DNA of 64,000 nt from Flagellimonas yonaguniensis (lineage in GTDB: Bacteria > Bacteroidota > Bacteroidia > Flavobacteriales > Flavobacteriaceae). The stretch spans positions 1-64,000 of the forward strand of contig NZ_JARFVB010000006.1 in the NCBI RefSeq assembly GCF_029193885.1, in the 5' to 3' direction. The notes under the pieces are model-generated. The model did no database searches, was not told the DNA's origin, and saw only the letters and a list, made by a program, of their open reading frames with translations. Shown piece after piece: positions 50,502-59,364 of this stretch. A program made the translations under genes and the position numbers. Each line of letters begins with the position of its first letter. Within the stretch, counting starts at the first letter, position 1.

Positions 50502-51230
50502 TTAATTCTGCATGATAAAGTTTATCGGTATGCTGTATTTTACACTTACAGCTTTACCACGTTGCTGGCCGGGTTTTACTTTGGGTAAGGAAGCTATGAT
50601 ACGTTCAGCCTCTTTTTCCAAAAGTTTGTCAGGACCTCTTTTTTGGATGCCACTTACCTTTCCTTGATTATCGATGACAAACTGTACATATACTTTGCCC
50701 GTAATCCCCATTTCTAAAGCTGATGCTGGATAATTAAAATTATTTTTAATGTGCTCCTGTACTTTTTGGTTGAAGCATTCTTTGCGTTCCGCTTGTGATT
50801 CGTAAACTTCACATCCAGGAAAAACGGGCACATATTCAATTATTGCAAAGGGTACCACAATTTCCTCCTCCACTTCTTCCACGTTTACATCCTCGATTCG
50901 TACCACGGCATCCTCGACAAAGGTCTCTTGGCTACTCTCGGTACTTTCAATTACGGTTTCTTTTACATCTTCCACATCCTCCACGATTTCAATCACATTC
51001 GGTGCCGATGGCGGTGGTGGCGGTGGAGTGGTTCTGATTATTTCTGTAATGGGAACATCTTCCTTAAGCTCATCGGTTACCTGTACAACTTCTGAAACTT
51101 TGGATTCCTCTTCATAGAACTTTACTTCAAAGGATTGCCATGTCATGAACAATACCGAAGTAAGTCCTATCATGAAATAAAGACTGCTGTTACGTCCAAT
51201 TTCTGCGTTTGGGTTCTTTTTTGGTTTCAT
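50502..51230 (-). CDS. Energy transducer TonB-like protein
   Basis: 242 residues. One N-terminal TM (SSLYFMIGLTSVLFMTWQSF) is followed by a proline/acidic stretch (TPPPPPPSAPNVIEIVEDVEDVKETV), then FPGCEVYESQAERKECFNQKVQEHI and the TonB C-terminal domain (YPASALEMGITGKVYVQFVID). It would transmit proton-motive force to TonB-dependent receptors. There are no exbBD genes next to it. An FNR-type site lies 53 bases upstream, an unusual control for a TonB gene. Confidence 0.88.
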   Translation of the reverse strand: MKPKKNPNAEIGRNSSLYFMIGLTSVLFMTWQSFEVKFYEEESKVSEVVQVTDELKEDVPITEIIRTTPPPPPPSAPNVIEIVEDVEDVKETVIESTESSQETFVEDAVVRIEDVNVEEVEEEIVVPFAIIEYVPVFPGCEVYESQAERKECFNQKVQEHIKNNFNYPASALEMGITGKVYVQFVIDNQGKVSGIQKRGPDKLLEKEAERIIASLPKVKPGQQRGKAVSVKYSIPINFIMQN

Positions 51231-51252
51231 GACTTCTACTATTTAACTATGT

Positions 51253-51295
51253 TAAAGGTAGTCCTCTTCCTTTTGGGAAAATATGATAATAATCA
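51253..51295 (-). promoter_or_regulatory. FNR-type promoter of the TonB-like gene
   Basis: TGAT-AATA-ATCA (51284-51295). The minus-7 box TACCTTTA (51260 to 51253, 7 of 8) begins 29.5 bases from the centre 51289.5. Confidence 0.7.
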
Positions 51296-51339
51296 GGTTT
51301 TGAAGAAGCGGGAAATAGCTTTGTTTTGAATGACTTATG

Positions 51340-52056
51340 TTATTTATCGGTTTGGAGTGCCAAATCGTTTTTGGTAAGGTCGATATTGAAAGAAAGGCTC
51401 AATCTAATCATATCCTCGTTATAATTTTTAAACCTTCGGTTGAAGTATCCGATATCCGCTTTTAAATTGGGCGTGATTTCTCGACCAACGCCAACAAAAA
51501 TTCTATTCTGACCATACGTATTTCCTTCCAAATTAAGAAACAGTTCATCAAAGGCCTTAAAATAGACATCCTTATATATAGGTCGAACATATTGAAGACG
51601 GTATCTGATCCTATTGTTCACTTTAGGATCTTCTGTATTGATGAGCCTTCGGTTTTCAAAACGAACTCGATGAGCCAGGGAATTATCGTTGAACTTGGAT
51701 TTTAAGGTGTACTCTCCATATAGCCAAAGTTGGTTGGTGTTGACCACATCGTTGGGCTCTAGATAGGAGTTGGAGTTGAGCAAGGCAAACCCACCTGTAA
51801 AAGTGGAAGCCTTGCTTATTTTGTACGATGCCCCGGTTCTAAAAAAGAAAAATCCATATTTGTCCAGCATGTGGTGATGGCGAATAATTCCAACGGCAGG
51901 GATGCTCCAATCTTCATGGATTTTCGCGTTGCCACAAAGTACCAACCAGGAACCATATTCATTTTCTTCTGAATTTTGGGCATGACCGGGTTGGGCTAAA
52001 AGGATGGTGAGCACTATGGAACAAAGCAATCCTGAACAATACTTTGTGAACTCCAT
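51340..52056 (-). CDS. DUF2490 outer-membrane beta-barrel-like protein
   Basis: About 238 residues from ATG 52054-52056 (MEFTKYCSGLLCSIVLTILL signal, cleaved at AQPGHAQ). Alternating hydrophobic beta-strands (RVRFENRRL, RIRYRLQYV, IFVGVGREI, NLKADIGYFNRRF) are those of DUF2490 barrels. Function unknown. A longer ATG at 52086 would start upstream of the predicted promoter. An FNR-type site lies 59 bases from the chosen start. Confidence 0.82.
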   Translation of the reverse strand: MEFTKYCSGLLCSIVLTILLAQPGHAQNSEENEYGSWLVLCGNAKIHEDWSIPAVGIIRHHHMLDKYGFFFFRTGASYKISKASTFTGGFALLNSNSYLEPNDVVNTNQLWLYGEYTLKSKFNDNSLAHRVRFENRRLINTEDPKVNNRIRYRLQYVRPIYKDVYFKAFDELFLNLEGNTYGQNRIFVGVGREITPNLKADIGYFNRRFKNYNEDMIRLSLSFNIDLTKNDLALQTDK

Positions 52057-52083
52057 AATCAGTGGTTTTTGATTGTTGGAGTA

Positions 52084-52127
52084 CAAAGGTTTCCATTAAA
52101 ACCAACGGCAAAGTATGATACTTATCA
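52084..52127 (-). promoter_or_regulatory. FNR-type promoter of the DUF2490 gene
   Basis: TGAT-ACTT-ATCA (52116-52127). The minus-7-like box AACCTTTG (52091 to 52084, 7 of 8) begins 30.5 bases from the centre 52121.5, one base off the pattern at the other sites. Confidence 0.6.
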
Positions 52128-52166
52128 TAGATTGCCCTTTTTTGATGAAAATGTGCTGTTCTGGGG

Positions 52167-53129
52167 TTATTTTTTCTTTTTTGTCTCCCAAATGAGGGCA
52201 GCGGCTCCACAAATGGCGGCAGTTTTCCCCTCCATACTGGAATGCAGGAGCTTCACTTTGCTCTTGTACACATCCAATAGGAAACCATTGAAGTATTTTT
52301 CCAAAGGGGTCATGATCCATTTGCCACTATTGGTAAGACCGCCCATTAAAATAAATGCTTCGGGCTGGGTAAAGGCCGTAAAATTCGCCAATGCTTGGGC
52401 CATTATGCGAGCAGTGTAGTCAAATGCCTTAAGTGCAATTTCATCCCCTTCTTCGGCCGCTTGGGTAATGTCCTCGCCATGGAGGTCGTTGTAGGCAATA
52501 TCCCTGAATCTACTATCAACGAGATATTTGCTTTGCATGTACATTACAGTACGCTTTAATCCCGTTGCGGACACATAGGCTTCCAATCCACCTTTTACTC
52601 CGAGTCCTGTCAACCTACCATCTCCAATGGTCATATCCACATGGCCCAGCTCTCCTGCAAAACCATCGTACCCATCAATAAGTTGACCGTTGGCCACTAT
52701 TCCAGCGCCAAAACCGGTCCCCAAGGTTATCACAATAAAATCCGTCATGTGCTTTGCTCCTCCAAACAACATTTCGCCCAATGCGGCTGCACTGGCATCG
52801 TTCATTATTCTGATGGGCATGTCCAATCGTTGCTCAAGCAGTTTTACCAAGGGGACACTCCCTTTCCAAGCCAAATTACTGGCATTTTCAATAGTGCCGT
52901 TTTTGCTGGAAGCATTTGGGGCGCCTATACCACATCCAATTATGTTGGCCCCTTCCCCAAATTGCTCTAAAAGTTCATCAACAGTGGATTTTATTTTGTC
53001 CAGATAATTATCAAGGTTGGGATATTCCTTGGTCCTAAAAAAGGTTTTTTCGTAGCATTCGCCATGTTCATTTACCAAACCGATCTTGGTTTTGGTTCCT
53101 CCTATGTCAATTCCTATTACTAAATCCAT
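52167..53129 (-). CDS. ROK-family sugar kinase/glucokinase-like protein without zinc cysteines
   Basis: 320 residues. ATP site GIDIGGTKTKIGL, catalytic NDASAAALGEML and TLGTGFGAGIV are ROK signatures. ELGHVDMT is followed by GLGVKGGLEAYVS, where most ROK kinases have CGCGxxGCLE with three zinc cysteines; all cysteines are absent, so the zinc site is missing, as in some Bacteroidota ROK enzymes. Substrate probably glucose or another hexose. It precedes the DUF2490 gene by 110 bases, but the FNR site between them suggests separate control. Confidence 0.87.
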   Translation of the reverse strand: MDLVIGIDIGGTKTKIGLVNEHGECYEKTFFRTKEYPNLDNYLDKIKSTVDELLEQFGEGANIIGCGIGAPNASSKNGTIENASNLAWKGSVPLVKLLEQRLDMPIRIMNDASAAALGEMLFGGAKHMTDFIVITLGTGFGAGIVANGQLIDGYDGFAGELGHVDMTIGDGRLTGLGVKGGLEAYVSATGLKRTVMYMQSKYLVDSRFRDIAYNDLHGEDITQAAEEGDEIALKAFDYTARIMAQALANFTAFTQPEAFILMGGLTNSGKWIMTPLEKYFNGFLLDVYKSKVKLLHSSMEGKTAAICGAAALIWETKKKK

Positions 53130-53250
53130 ATTTAAAGTCGCGTTATTTTAGGGTTTTTAAATATAACCATTATGGTAGCAATAAAATAACCCTTAAGACT
53201 TTTATAGCGACTGATTTTTTGGTAATATCAGGGCGAAAAGTTGAAAACCC

Positions 53251-53293
53251 TGACTTCTGTCATGTTTTAGGTCATAGGTCGATTCTACTTTTG
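53251..53293 (+). promoter_or_regulatory. FNR-type promoter of the USP-SLC13-pckA-pfk operon
   Basis: TGAC-TTCT-GTCA (53251-53262). The perfect minus-7 box TACTTTTG (53286-53293) begins 29.5 bases from the centre 53256.5, and the ATG at 53327 is 64 bases from the site. Confidence 0.76.
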
Positions 53294-53326
53294 AATCAAG
53301 AATTGAAATCAATAAATATAATAGGT

Positions 53327-54118
53327 ATGAGCAGTTTAAATAAAATATTAATTCCTTTTGATTTTTCCGAAGCATCGGTCAACGCTTTGGAGTATGTGGT
53401 CAATTTTGTGGGGACCGAAAAATCCATCGGTATTTTAGGCCTTTATGTGAGTAAGATGCCCATAAGTGATTCCGATAATGAAAAGTTAGGGAAGGATTTC
53501 TCCAAACTGATGGATTCATTTGGTGTGAGATTGAAAGTTGCTTCCGAATTCAAGACAGAAACCGGTAAAGTGATCAGTACCATACTTGCCGCACAGGAAA
53601 AAAGCAATGCCGATTTGATCATGATGGGGACCATGGGCGATAAAGTTACCGATGAAGCCATTACAAACACCTCAAAATTGGTGCTGGAGGCCAATTGCCC
53701 CGTGATATCGATTCCTTATGGAACGAGCATAAAGGAACCCAAGAACATCGCCTTGGTAATGGGCGGTGAAAAAATTGATGACAAAGCGGTTTTGGGAACC
53801 CTACTGGATGTAGCCAGAACTTTTGATGCCCGTGTACATGTACTGACCATTTACAAGGATTCTGTGTACGATGAACAAGCCATTAAGGAATCCAACGAGA
53901 ATCTATTGGAATACTATTTGGAGCATTTTTATGCGGACCACACCTTTAGTAAAAATGAAGATGTGGAGCAAGGTATCCTGGATTATATCAAAGAAAAAAA
54001 CATCGACCTTTTAACCATATTGCCCCGTAACCATACCGAAAAAAGTACCCCTTCGGAAGGTAGGTTGACAAAACTGTTGACCCTGCACTCTGAGATACCG
54101 GTATTGGCTCTGGACTAA
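53327..54118 (+). CDS. Universal stress protein, first gene of the operon
   Basis: 264 residues from ATG 53327 (MSSLNKILIPFDFSEASVN); a longer ATG at 53219 lies upstream of the promoter. The first domain has LIMMGTMGDKVTDEAITNTS, close to but lacking the full G-2x-G-9x-G-S loop. The second domain is divergent. ATP binding is uncertain. SLC13 permease, pckA and pfk follow with gaps of 18, 19 and 12 bases. Confidence 0.86.
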   Translation: MSSLNKILIPFDFSEASVNALEYVVNFVGTEKSIGILGLYVSKMPISDSDNEKLGKDFSKLMDSFGVRLKVASEFKTETGKVISTILAAQEKSNADLIMMGTMGDKVTDEAITNTSKLVLEANCPVISIPYGTSIKEPKNIALVMGGEKIDDKAVLGTLLDVARTFDARVHVLTIYKDSVYDEQAIKESNENLLEYYLEHFYADHTFSKNEDVEQGILDYIKEKNIDLLTILPRNHTEKSTPSEGRLTKLLTLHSEIPVLALD

Positions 54119-54136
54119 ACCTTGACCTTGTAAAGC

Positions 54137-55972
54137 ATGCTGCCACTGCTGATTATTTTAGGCATTACGATTTTATTGTTTGTGTGGGGGAAATTCCCTC
54201 CCGATGTCGTGGCCCTCATGGCGATGTTATCGCTCTTTCTCACTGGAATTTTGGACTTGGGCGAGACCTTGGCGGGGTTCAGTAACCCAACGGTGATCAT
54301 GATCGCCGCCCTTTTCATTATTGGGGAGGGACTCTCTAGAACTGGGTGGACTGCAATGGCCGGGCAATACTTCGTGAAATGGGCGAGAAGGAACATTTCA
54401 CGCTTATTGGTCATTGTAACCCTTGGTTCAAGTGTGTTGTCCGGGTTTGTGAGCAATACAGGTACGGTAGCGGCATTGCTACCGGTTACGGTAACCGCAG
54501 CATGGAATGCAGGTACGTTGCCATCAAAATTATTGATTCCCGTAGCCTTTGGGTCCAATACGGGTGGACTGTTGACCTTGACGGGTACACCACCCAACAT
54601 TATTGTGAGCAATGCATTGGTCGAGAATGGGTTTACTGGTTTTTCGTTCTTTGAATTTGGCTTGATAGGACTTCCACTCCTGATTATTTCCGTGCTCTAT
54701 TTTAGATACGTAGGTTATAAGTTGCTTCCAAATCACAGGACCAACAATAAGCCAATGGCCATTGACCAAGAAATGCACAAATGGATAGAGAATTATAGTA
54801 TTGGTGATAACCTTTACCGATTGCGCATCCGTTCCATGTCGCAATTGATCAATACCAAAATAGGGGATTGGAATTTTGAAAGTGAACACAAGGTGTCAGT
54901 AATGCGGCTAAAACGAAGACATCCCAACAAACTGCACAGAATCCCGCAATTTGTGGAAATGCCCGGTCTGGATACCGAAATGCGCTATCACGATATCATT
55001 ACCGTAAAGGGTGAGCCAGAGGATGTGGATAAGTTGGTCTTGAAGTTTCATTTGGGGGTTATTCCATTGAAACCCGAAAAAGATATGCTCAAAAAAGAGC
55101 TGATCAATCAGGAGGTGGGCATGGCGGAAATGATCATTACCCCAAAGTCGGTATTTGTGGGCAAGACCATTAACTTGGGCCATTACCTTCGTCAGGCTGG
55201 AGTGCAACTTTTGGCCTTGTCGCGGGACAATGCCCCATTAACAGGTAAGATAAAAATCAAGGCCGGAGATGCCTTTGTCATCCGTGGTCAGTGGGAAAAT
55301 ATCATCGCGCTGAAATCCATGTACGAAAATCTGGTGATTTCCGGAAGTCCCGAAGCCCTGTCCAAAAATGTGGACCAATTGACCACAAGGAGCTATATCG
55401 CTCTGGGAACCTTGGTGCTGATGATTCTCCTTTTGGTATTTAAAATATTGCCTGGAGCCATTGCCGCATTGGTATGCGCAGGAATCATGATGTTGACCGG
55501 TTGTGTGCCCATAAGCAAAGCTTACAAAGGAATCAGTTGGACGAGCGTGGTCATGATCGCGGCCATGATCCCCATGGGGTTGGCCTTGCAAAAAACTGGC
55601 GTGGCACAGTTGGCGGCCAATAGCTTGGTGGACACTTTGGGAAGCATTCACCCAGTAGCTTTGTTGGCAGGTATTTTCTTGTTGACAGCAGCCTTTAGCC
55701 AGACCATAAACAACTCCGCGACAGCGGTATTGATGGCGCCGATAGCGATAATGGCATCGATGACACTTGGGGTTTCGCCGAAACCTTTCATGATAGCCGT
55801 TGCCATAAGTGCATCCACCGCATTCTTGACCCCTGTGGGAACCACCACCAATGCCATGGTAATGGGCGCAGGTGGATATAAGTTTATTGATTATGTAAAA
55901 GTAGGTGGGCCTTTGCTACTACTTTTTTTTATTGCAACATTAGTATTGGTTCCATGGATATGGAGCTTCTAA
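54137..55972 (+). CDS. SLC13-family permease with two RCK_C domains
   Basis: 611 residues. Two blocks of TM segments (1-190 and 405-611), with inverted-repeat signature FVSNTGTVAALLPVT and FSQTINNSATAVLMAP, are separated by a cytoplasmic part with two TrkA-C (RCK_C) domains: LNTKIGDWNFESEHKVSVM-type and EMIITPKSVFVGKTINLGH. Such carriers move dicarboxylates, sulfate or other anions with sodium or protons. With pckA downstream, a C4-dicarboxylate is a reasonable but unproven substrate. Confidence 0.82.
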   Translation: MLPLLIILGITILLFVWGKFPPDVVALMAMLSLFLTGILDLGETLAGFSNPTVIMIAALFIIGEGLSRTGWTAMAGQYFVKWARRNISRLLVIVTLGSSVLSGFVSNTGTVAALLPVTVTAAWNAGTLPSKLLIPVAFGSNTGGLLTLTGTPPNIIVSNALVENGFTGFSFFEFGLIGLPLLIISVLYFRYVGYKLLPNHRTNNKPMAIDQEMHKWIENYSIGDNLYRLRIRSMSQLINTKIGDWNFESEHKVSVMRLKRRHPNKLHRIPQFVEMPGLDTEMRYHDIITVKGEPEDVDKLVLKFHLGVIPLKPEKDMLKKELINQEVGMAEMIITPKSVFVGKTINLGHYLRQAGVQLLALSRDNAPLTGKIKIKAGDAFVIRGQWENIIALKSMYENLVISGSPEALSKNVDQLTTRSYIALGTLVLMILLLVFKILPGAIAALVCAGIMMLTGCVPISKAYKGISWTSVVMIAAMIPMGLALQKTGVAQLAANSLVDTLGSIHPVALLAGIFLLTAAFSQTINNSATAVLMAPIAIMASMTLGVSPKPFMIAVAISASTAFLTPVGTTTNAMVMGAGGYKFIDYVKVGGPLLLLFFIATLVLVPWIWSF

Positions 55973-55991
55973 CCATTAAAACAAAAAAAAT

Positions 55992-57608
55992 ATGAGCACA
56001 ACCAAAGACCTAAGTAAGTATGGACTGAAAAATGTCCAAGCACAATGGAATCTTGATGCCGAAACGCTACAAAAACTAACAGTCGAAAAGGGCATGGGGG
56101 TAGAGACCGAAAATGGTACCCTTTGTGTGAACACAGGCAAATTTACCGGTAGATCTCCGAAAGACCGTTTTTTGGTAAAGGACGATTACACCAAGGACAA
56201 AGTTTGGTGGGGTAGGATCAACAAGCCCGTTTCTCCTGAAAACTTTGATAAATTGTATGATGAGGTAGCCAACTATCTCAATGGCAAAGAAGTTTTTGTA
56301 AGGGATGCCTATGTATGCGCGGACCCAAAATACAGAATGAGTGTGAGGACCATCACGGAATATCCATGGTCTAATTACTTCGTCAAGAATATGTTTCTGC
56401 GTTTGGATGAGAGCGACCTTGAAGACTTTGAAGAAGAATGGCTGGTGTTGTGTGCTCCGGGGTATGAAGCACAGAACCCTTCCGAATACGGTATTTTGAG
56501 TGGTAATTTCTCCGTACTCAACTTTACCAAAAAAATCGCCTTGGTAGCAGGTTCCGCCTACACCGGGGAAATTAAAAAGGGTATTTTCTCAGCATTGAAC
56601 CTTATTCTTCCGACCGAGAAAGAGGTGCTGCCGATGCACTGCTCCGCTAATGTAGGCGAAGCAGGGGATACCGCCATTTTCTTTGGATTGTCAGGGACAG
56701 GTAAAACCACCTTGTCCGCCGACCCGGAACGTAAACTCATTGGGGACGATGAGCACGGCTGGACCAAAGAAGATACCATCTTCAATTTTGAGGGCGGATG
56801 CTATGCCAAGGTGATCGATCTTACCGAAGAAAAGGAGCCGGACATCTTTAGGGCCATCCGACCTGGGGCGTTGTTGGAAAATGTGATGTTCAAAGAAGGA
56901 ACCAAAGAGGTGGATTATTTTGATAGCACCATTACCCAGAACACAAGGGTAAGCTATCCTATTTTCCATATCGATAACATTCAAGAACCTTCCTACGCAT
57001 CCAACCCTAAAAATATCTTTTTCTTAACTTGTGATGCCTTTGGGGTATTGCCACCGGTATCCAAATTGACTCCTGGTCAAGCGGCATACCATTTTATTTC
57101 TGGGTATACAGCTAAAGTGGCGGGAACCGAGGCTGGTATTACCGAGCCAGTTCCATCGTTCTCCGCATGTTTTGGGGAGCCATTTATGCCATTGCACCCA
57201 GCGGTATATGCAGAAATGCTGAGCGAAAAAATGAAGGCCTCCGGAGTTAACGTCTGGTTGGTAAATACTGGATGGAGCGGAGGACCTTACGGAGTGGGGT
57301 CCAGAATCAAGCTTAAATATACAAGAGCAATGATTTCCGCCATTCTGGAAGATAAATTGGACGATGTGGACTTTGATACACACCCGATTTTTGGTTTGCA
57401 CATGCCAAAATATTGTCCAGGTGTGCCAACAGAGATTTTGGATCCAATGAACACTTGGTTGCAGAAAGGAGCGTATGTGAGCAAGGCCATTCAGTTGGCG
57501 CACTCGTTCCACATCAACTTTGATAAATTTGCAAGTCAAGCATCTGATGAGATCATGAACGGGGGACCGCTCATTGATTCGCACCACAGCTTGACAGAAC
57601 ACTTATAA
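55992..57608 (+). CDS. pckA: PckA, ATP-type phosphoenolpyruvate carboxykinase
   Basis: 538 residues. Kinase-1a motif GLSGTGKTTLSADPERKLIG (about 232-251), metal site GDDEHGW, HCSANVGE and the substrate region TGRSPKDRFLV are those of ATP-PEPCK. It interconverts oxaloacetate and PEP with ADP/ATP. In low-oxygen-adapted Bacteroidota it can run PEP + CO2 to oxaloacetate, forming ATP towards succinate. It is the third gene of an FNR-site operon. Confidence 0.96.
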   Translation: MSTTKDLSKYGLKNVQAQWNLDAETLQKLTVEKGMGVETENGTLCVNTGKFTGRSPKDRFLVKDDYTKDKVWWGRINKPVSPENFDKLYDEVANYLNGKEVFVRDAYVCADPKYRMSVRTITEYPWSNYFVKNMFLRLDESDLEDFEEEWLVLCAPGYEAQNPSEYGILSGNFSVLNFTKKIALVAGSAYTGEIKKGIFSALNLILPTEKEVLPMHCSANVGEAGDTAIFFGLSGTGKTTLSADPERKLIGDDEHGWTKEDTIFNFEGGCYAKVIDLTEEKEPDIFRAIRPGALLENVMFKEGTKEVDYFDSTITQNTRVSYPIFHIDNIQEPSYASNPKNIFFLTCDAFGVLPPVSKLTPGQAAYHFISGYTAKVAGTEAGITEPVPSFSACFGEPFMPLHPAVYAEMLSEKMKASGVNVWLVNTGWSGGPYGVGSRIKLKYTRAMISAILEDKLDDVDFDTHPIFGLHMPKYCPGVPTEILDPMNTWLQKGAYVSKAIQLAHSFHINFDKFASQASDEIMNGGPLIDSHHSLTEHL

Positions 57609-57620
57609 GAACCAATAAAA

Positions 57621-58940
57621 GTGAGCGATACAAATAGATTTGATATAGAAAGTTTAGGGGCGTCTGAATATAGGTCGCCCCTTCAACTTAGTACCGTAAA
57701 AGGAGACCGTATTTTCAACTTTGTCAGCGAGTCGGACCGATTGGTGTTCGATCTTTCCATAGACCATTACAATCAATGTTTGACTGATGGAGTGGCACCC
57801 GTTTACATGGAAAAGGCAGGTCCGAGACAGGATATATTTTTTGATGGCAAGAATACCACTGCGGCCATTGTTACCTGTGGAGGACTTTGTCCTGGAATCA
57901 ACAATGTGATTCGGGGCCTGGTCATGGCCCTGCATTATTTTTACGGGGTCAAAAAGATTGTTGGAATACCTTATGGGTATGAAGGCCTAAATCCTCAAAA
58001 GGGGCATGATCTTGTGGAATTAACGCCTGATAAAGTCAAGGATATCCATCAATTCGGGGGTACCTTTTTAGGCTCGTCTCGAGGTGGACAAGATGTATCG
58101 GTCATGGTGGATACCCTTGAGAACAACAAGGTGGACATGCTTTTTGCCATTGGGGGCGATGGAACCTTGAAAGGAGTGAACGCCATAGGTGAAGAAATTT
58201 CCAAAAGAAAAGCAAAGATCAGCGTAGTAGGGATTCCAAAGACGATTGATAATGATATTGACCTGATTGACGAGTCCTTCGGATTTGAAACCGCCTTTGA
58301 TGTGGCCAGTCCCATTTTACGTGATGCCCATAACGAGGCTACAGGTGCCTACAATGGTATTTCCATTATCAAATTGATGGGAAGGGATAGTGGCTTTATT
58401 GCCGCATCGGCTGCTTTGTCCATGCCTGTGGTCAATTTTGTATTGATTCCGGAAATGGATTTTGCCCTCGATGGAGAAGATGGTTTTTTGAAAGCTCTGG
58501 AAAAGCGGTTGCATCAGAAAAAACATGCCGTAATTGTGGTGGCAGAAGGTGCGGGCCAACAATTGTTCAAAGAACGAAAGATTGTAAAGGATGCTTCGGG
58601 AAATGTACAACATGAGGACATTGGGGTTTTCCTAAAGGAAAAAATATCCGAATACTTCAAAGGGAAGAGCCCTGTGACCATCAAGTATATCGATCCTAGT
58701 TACATCGTGCGATGTGCACCGGCCAACTCGAGCGATAGTGTTTATTGTAGTCGATTGGCCTATCATGCGGTGCACGGGGCCATGGCTGGCAAGACAAAAT
58801 TTGTGGCCAGTAGGGTCAACAACAGGTATGTGTATATCCCGATTGACGAAGTCACAAAAAAGAGGAAAAAAATTGATGTGGAGGGGGAGTTTTGGTTCTC
58901 CGTGCTCCAAAGTACAGGTCAGCCCTTCTTCTTGGGATAG
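57621..58940 (+). CDS. pfkA: 6-phosphofructokinase, ATP-type by its active-site glycine
   Basis: 439 residues from GTG 57621. GGDGT (178-182) has Gly where pyrophosphate-dependent enzymes have Asp, so ATP is the expected donor; PKTIDND (about 206-212) has Lys as in plant-type and group II enzymes. CGGLCPGINNVI and KLMGRDSGFIAA are further signatures. It drives fructose-6-phosphate to the bisphosphate. The pairing with pckA in one operon puts a glycolytic and an anaplerotic/gluconeogenic enzyme together, consistent with fermentation to succinate. Confidence 0.9.
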   Translation: MSDTNRFDIESLGASEYRSPLQLSTVKGDRIFNFVSESDRLVFDLSIDHYNQCLTDGVAPVYMEKAGPRQDIFFDGKNTTAAIVTCGGLCPGINNVIRGLVMALHYFYGVKKIVGIPYGYEGLNPQKGHDLVELTPDKVKDIHQFGGTFLGSSRGGQDVSVMVDTLENNKVDMLFAIGGDGTLKGVNAIGEEISKRKAKISVVGIPKTIDNDIDLIDESFGFETAFDVASPILRDAHNEATGAYNGISIIKLMGRDSGFIAASAALSMPVVNFVLIPEMDFALDGEDGFLKALEKRLHQKKHAVIVVAEGAGQQLFKERKIVKDASGNVQHEDIGVFLKEKISEYFKGKSPVTIKYIDPSYIVRCAPANSSDSVYCSRLAYHAVHGAMAGKTKFVASRVNNRYVYIPIDEVTKKRKKIDVEGEFWFSVLQSTGQPFFLG

Positions 58941-58955
58941 GAATCAATTTTTAAC

Positions 58956-58998
58956 TGACAATTGTCATTAAATTTTAGCGGCAGTAGTCATAGATTTG
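58956..58998 (+). promoter_or_regulatory. FNR-type promoter of the hibernation-factor gene
   Basis: TGAC-AATT-GTCA (58956-58967), a perfect palindrome. The perfect minus-7 box TAGATTTG (58991-58998) begins 29.5 bases from the centre 58961.5, and ATG 59020 is 52 bases from the site. Confidence 0.8.
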
Positions 58999-59019
58999 AA
59001 TATAATCAAAACAATAATC

Positions 59020-59322
59020 ATGGAAGTACAAGTTCAATATCAAAAGATGATGACCAGTGAATCACTAACCGAACTGTTAATGAAAAAACTGGAAGGTTTG
59101 GAAAATAAATATAACTGGTTGATCAAAGCCAATGTGCTTTTTAAAACAGAGAACGATAAAACCGGGGAAGGTAAGATTTGCGAAATTGAACTGAGTGCCC
59201 CTGGACCGAGAATCTTTGCCAAGTCCAATACCGATGATTTTGAAAAGTCCATGTCCAAAACCATTGAGGATTTGAGAAGACAACTTGAAAAAAGGCAAGC
59301 TACATTTGCCGCACATAAATAG
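59020..59322 (+). CDS. HPF/RaiA-like ribosome hibernation factor
   Basis: 100 residues from ATG 59020; an upstream ATG at 58996 lies inside the promoter. It has the RaiA fold: VQVQYQKMMTSESLTELLMKKL, NWLIKANVLFKTEND and a C-terminal basic helix (LRRQLEKRQATFAAHK). Such proteins block ribosomes in stasis. Sequence identity to HPF is weak but the length and layout fit. It is controlled by the strongest FNR-type promoter in the window. Confidence 0.78.
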   Translation: MEVQVQYQKMMTSESLTELLMKKLEGLENKYNWLIKANVLFKTENDKTGEGKICEIELSAPGPRIFAKSNTDDFEKSMSKTIEDLRRQLEKRQATFAAHK

Positions 59323-59364
59323 AAACAAAATCCTTGCTGCGCATGAATCTTTAAAACTGCGACG

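Noticed and set aside
53211..53231. TGATTTTTTGGTAATATCA-like inverted repeat near the USP promoter
   Set aside because: Half-site spacing is wrong for FNR (11 bases instead of 4); the site at 53251-53262 fits and has the right promoter spacing.
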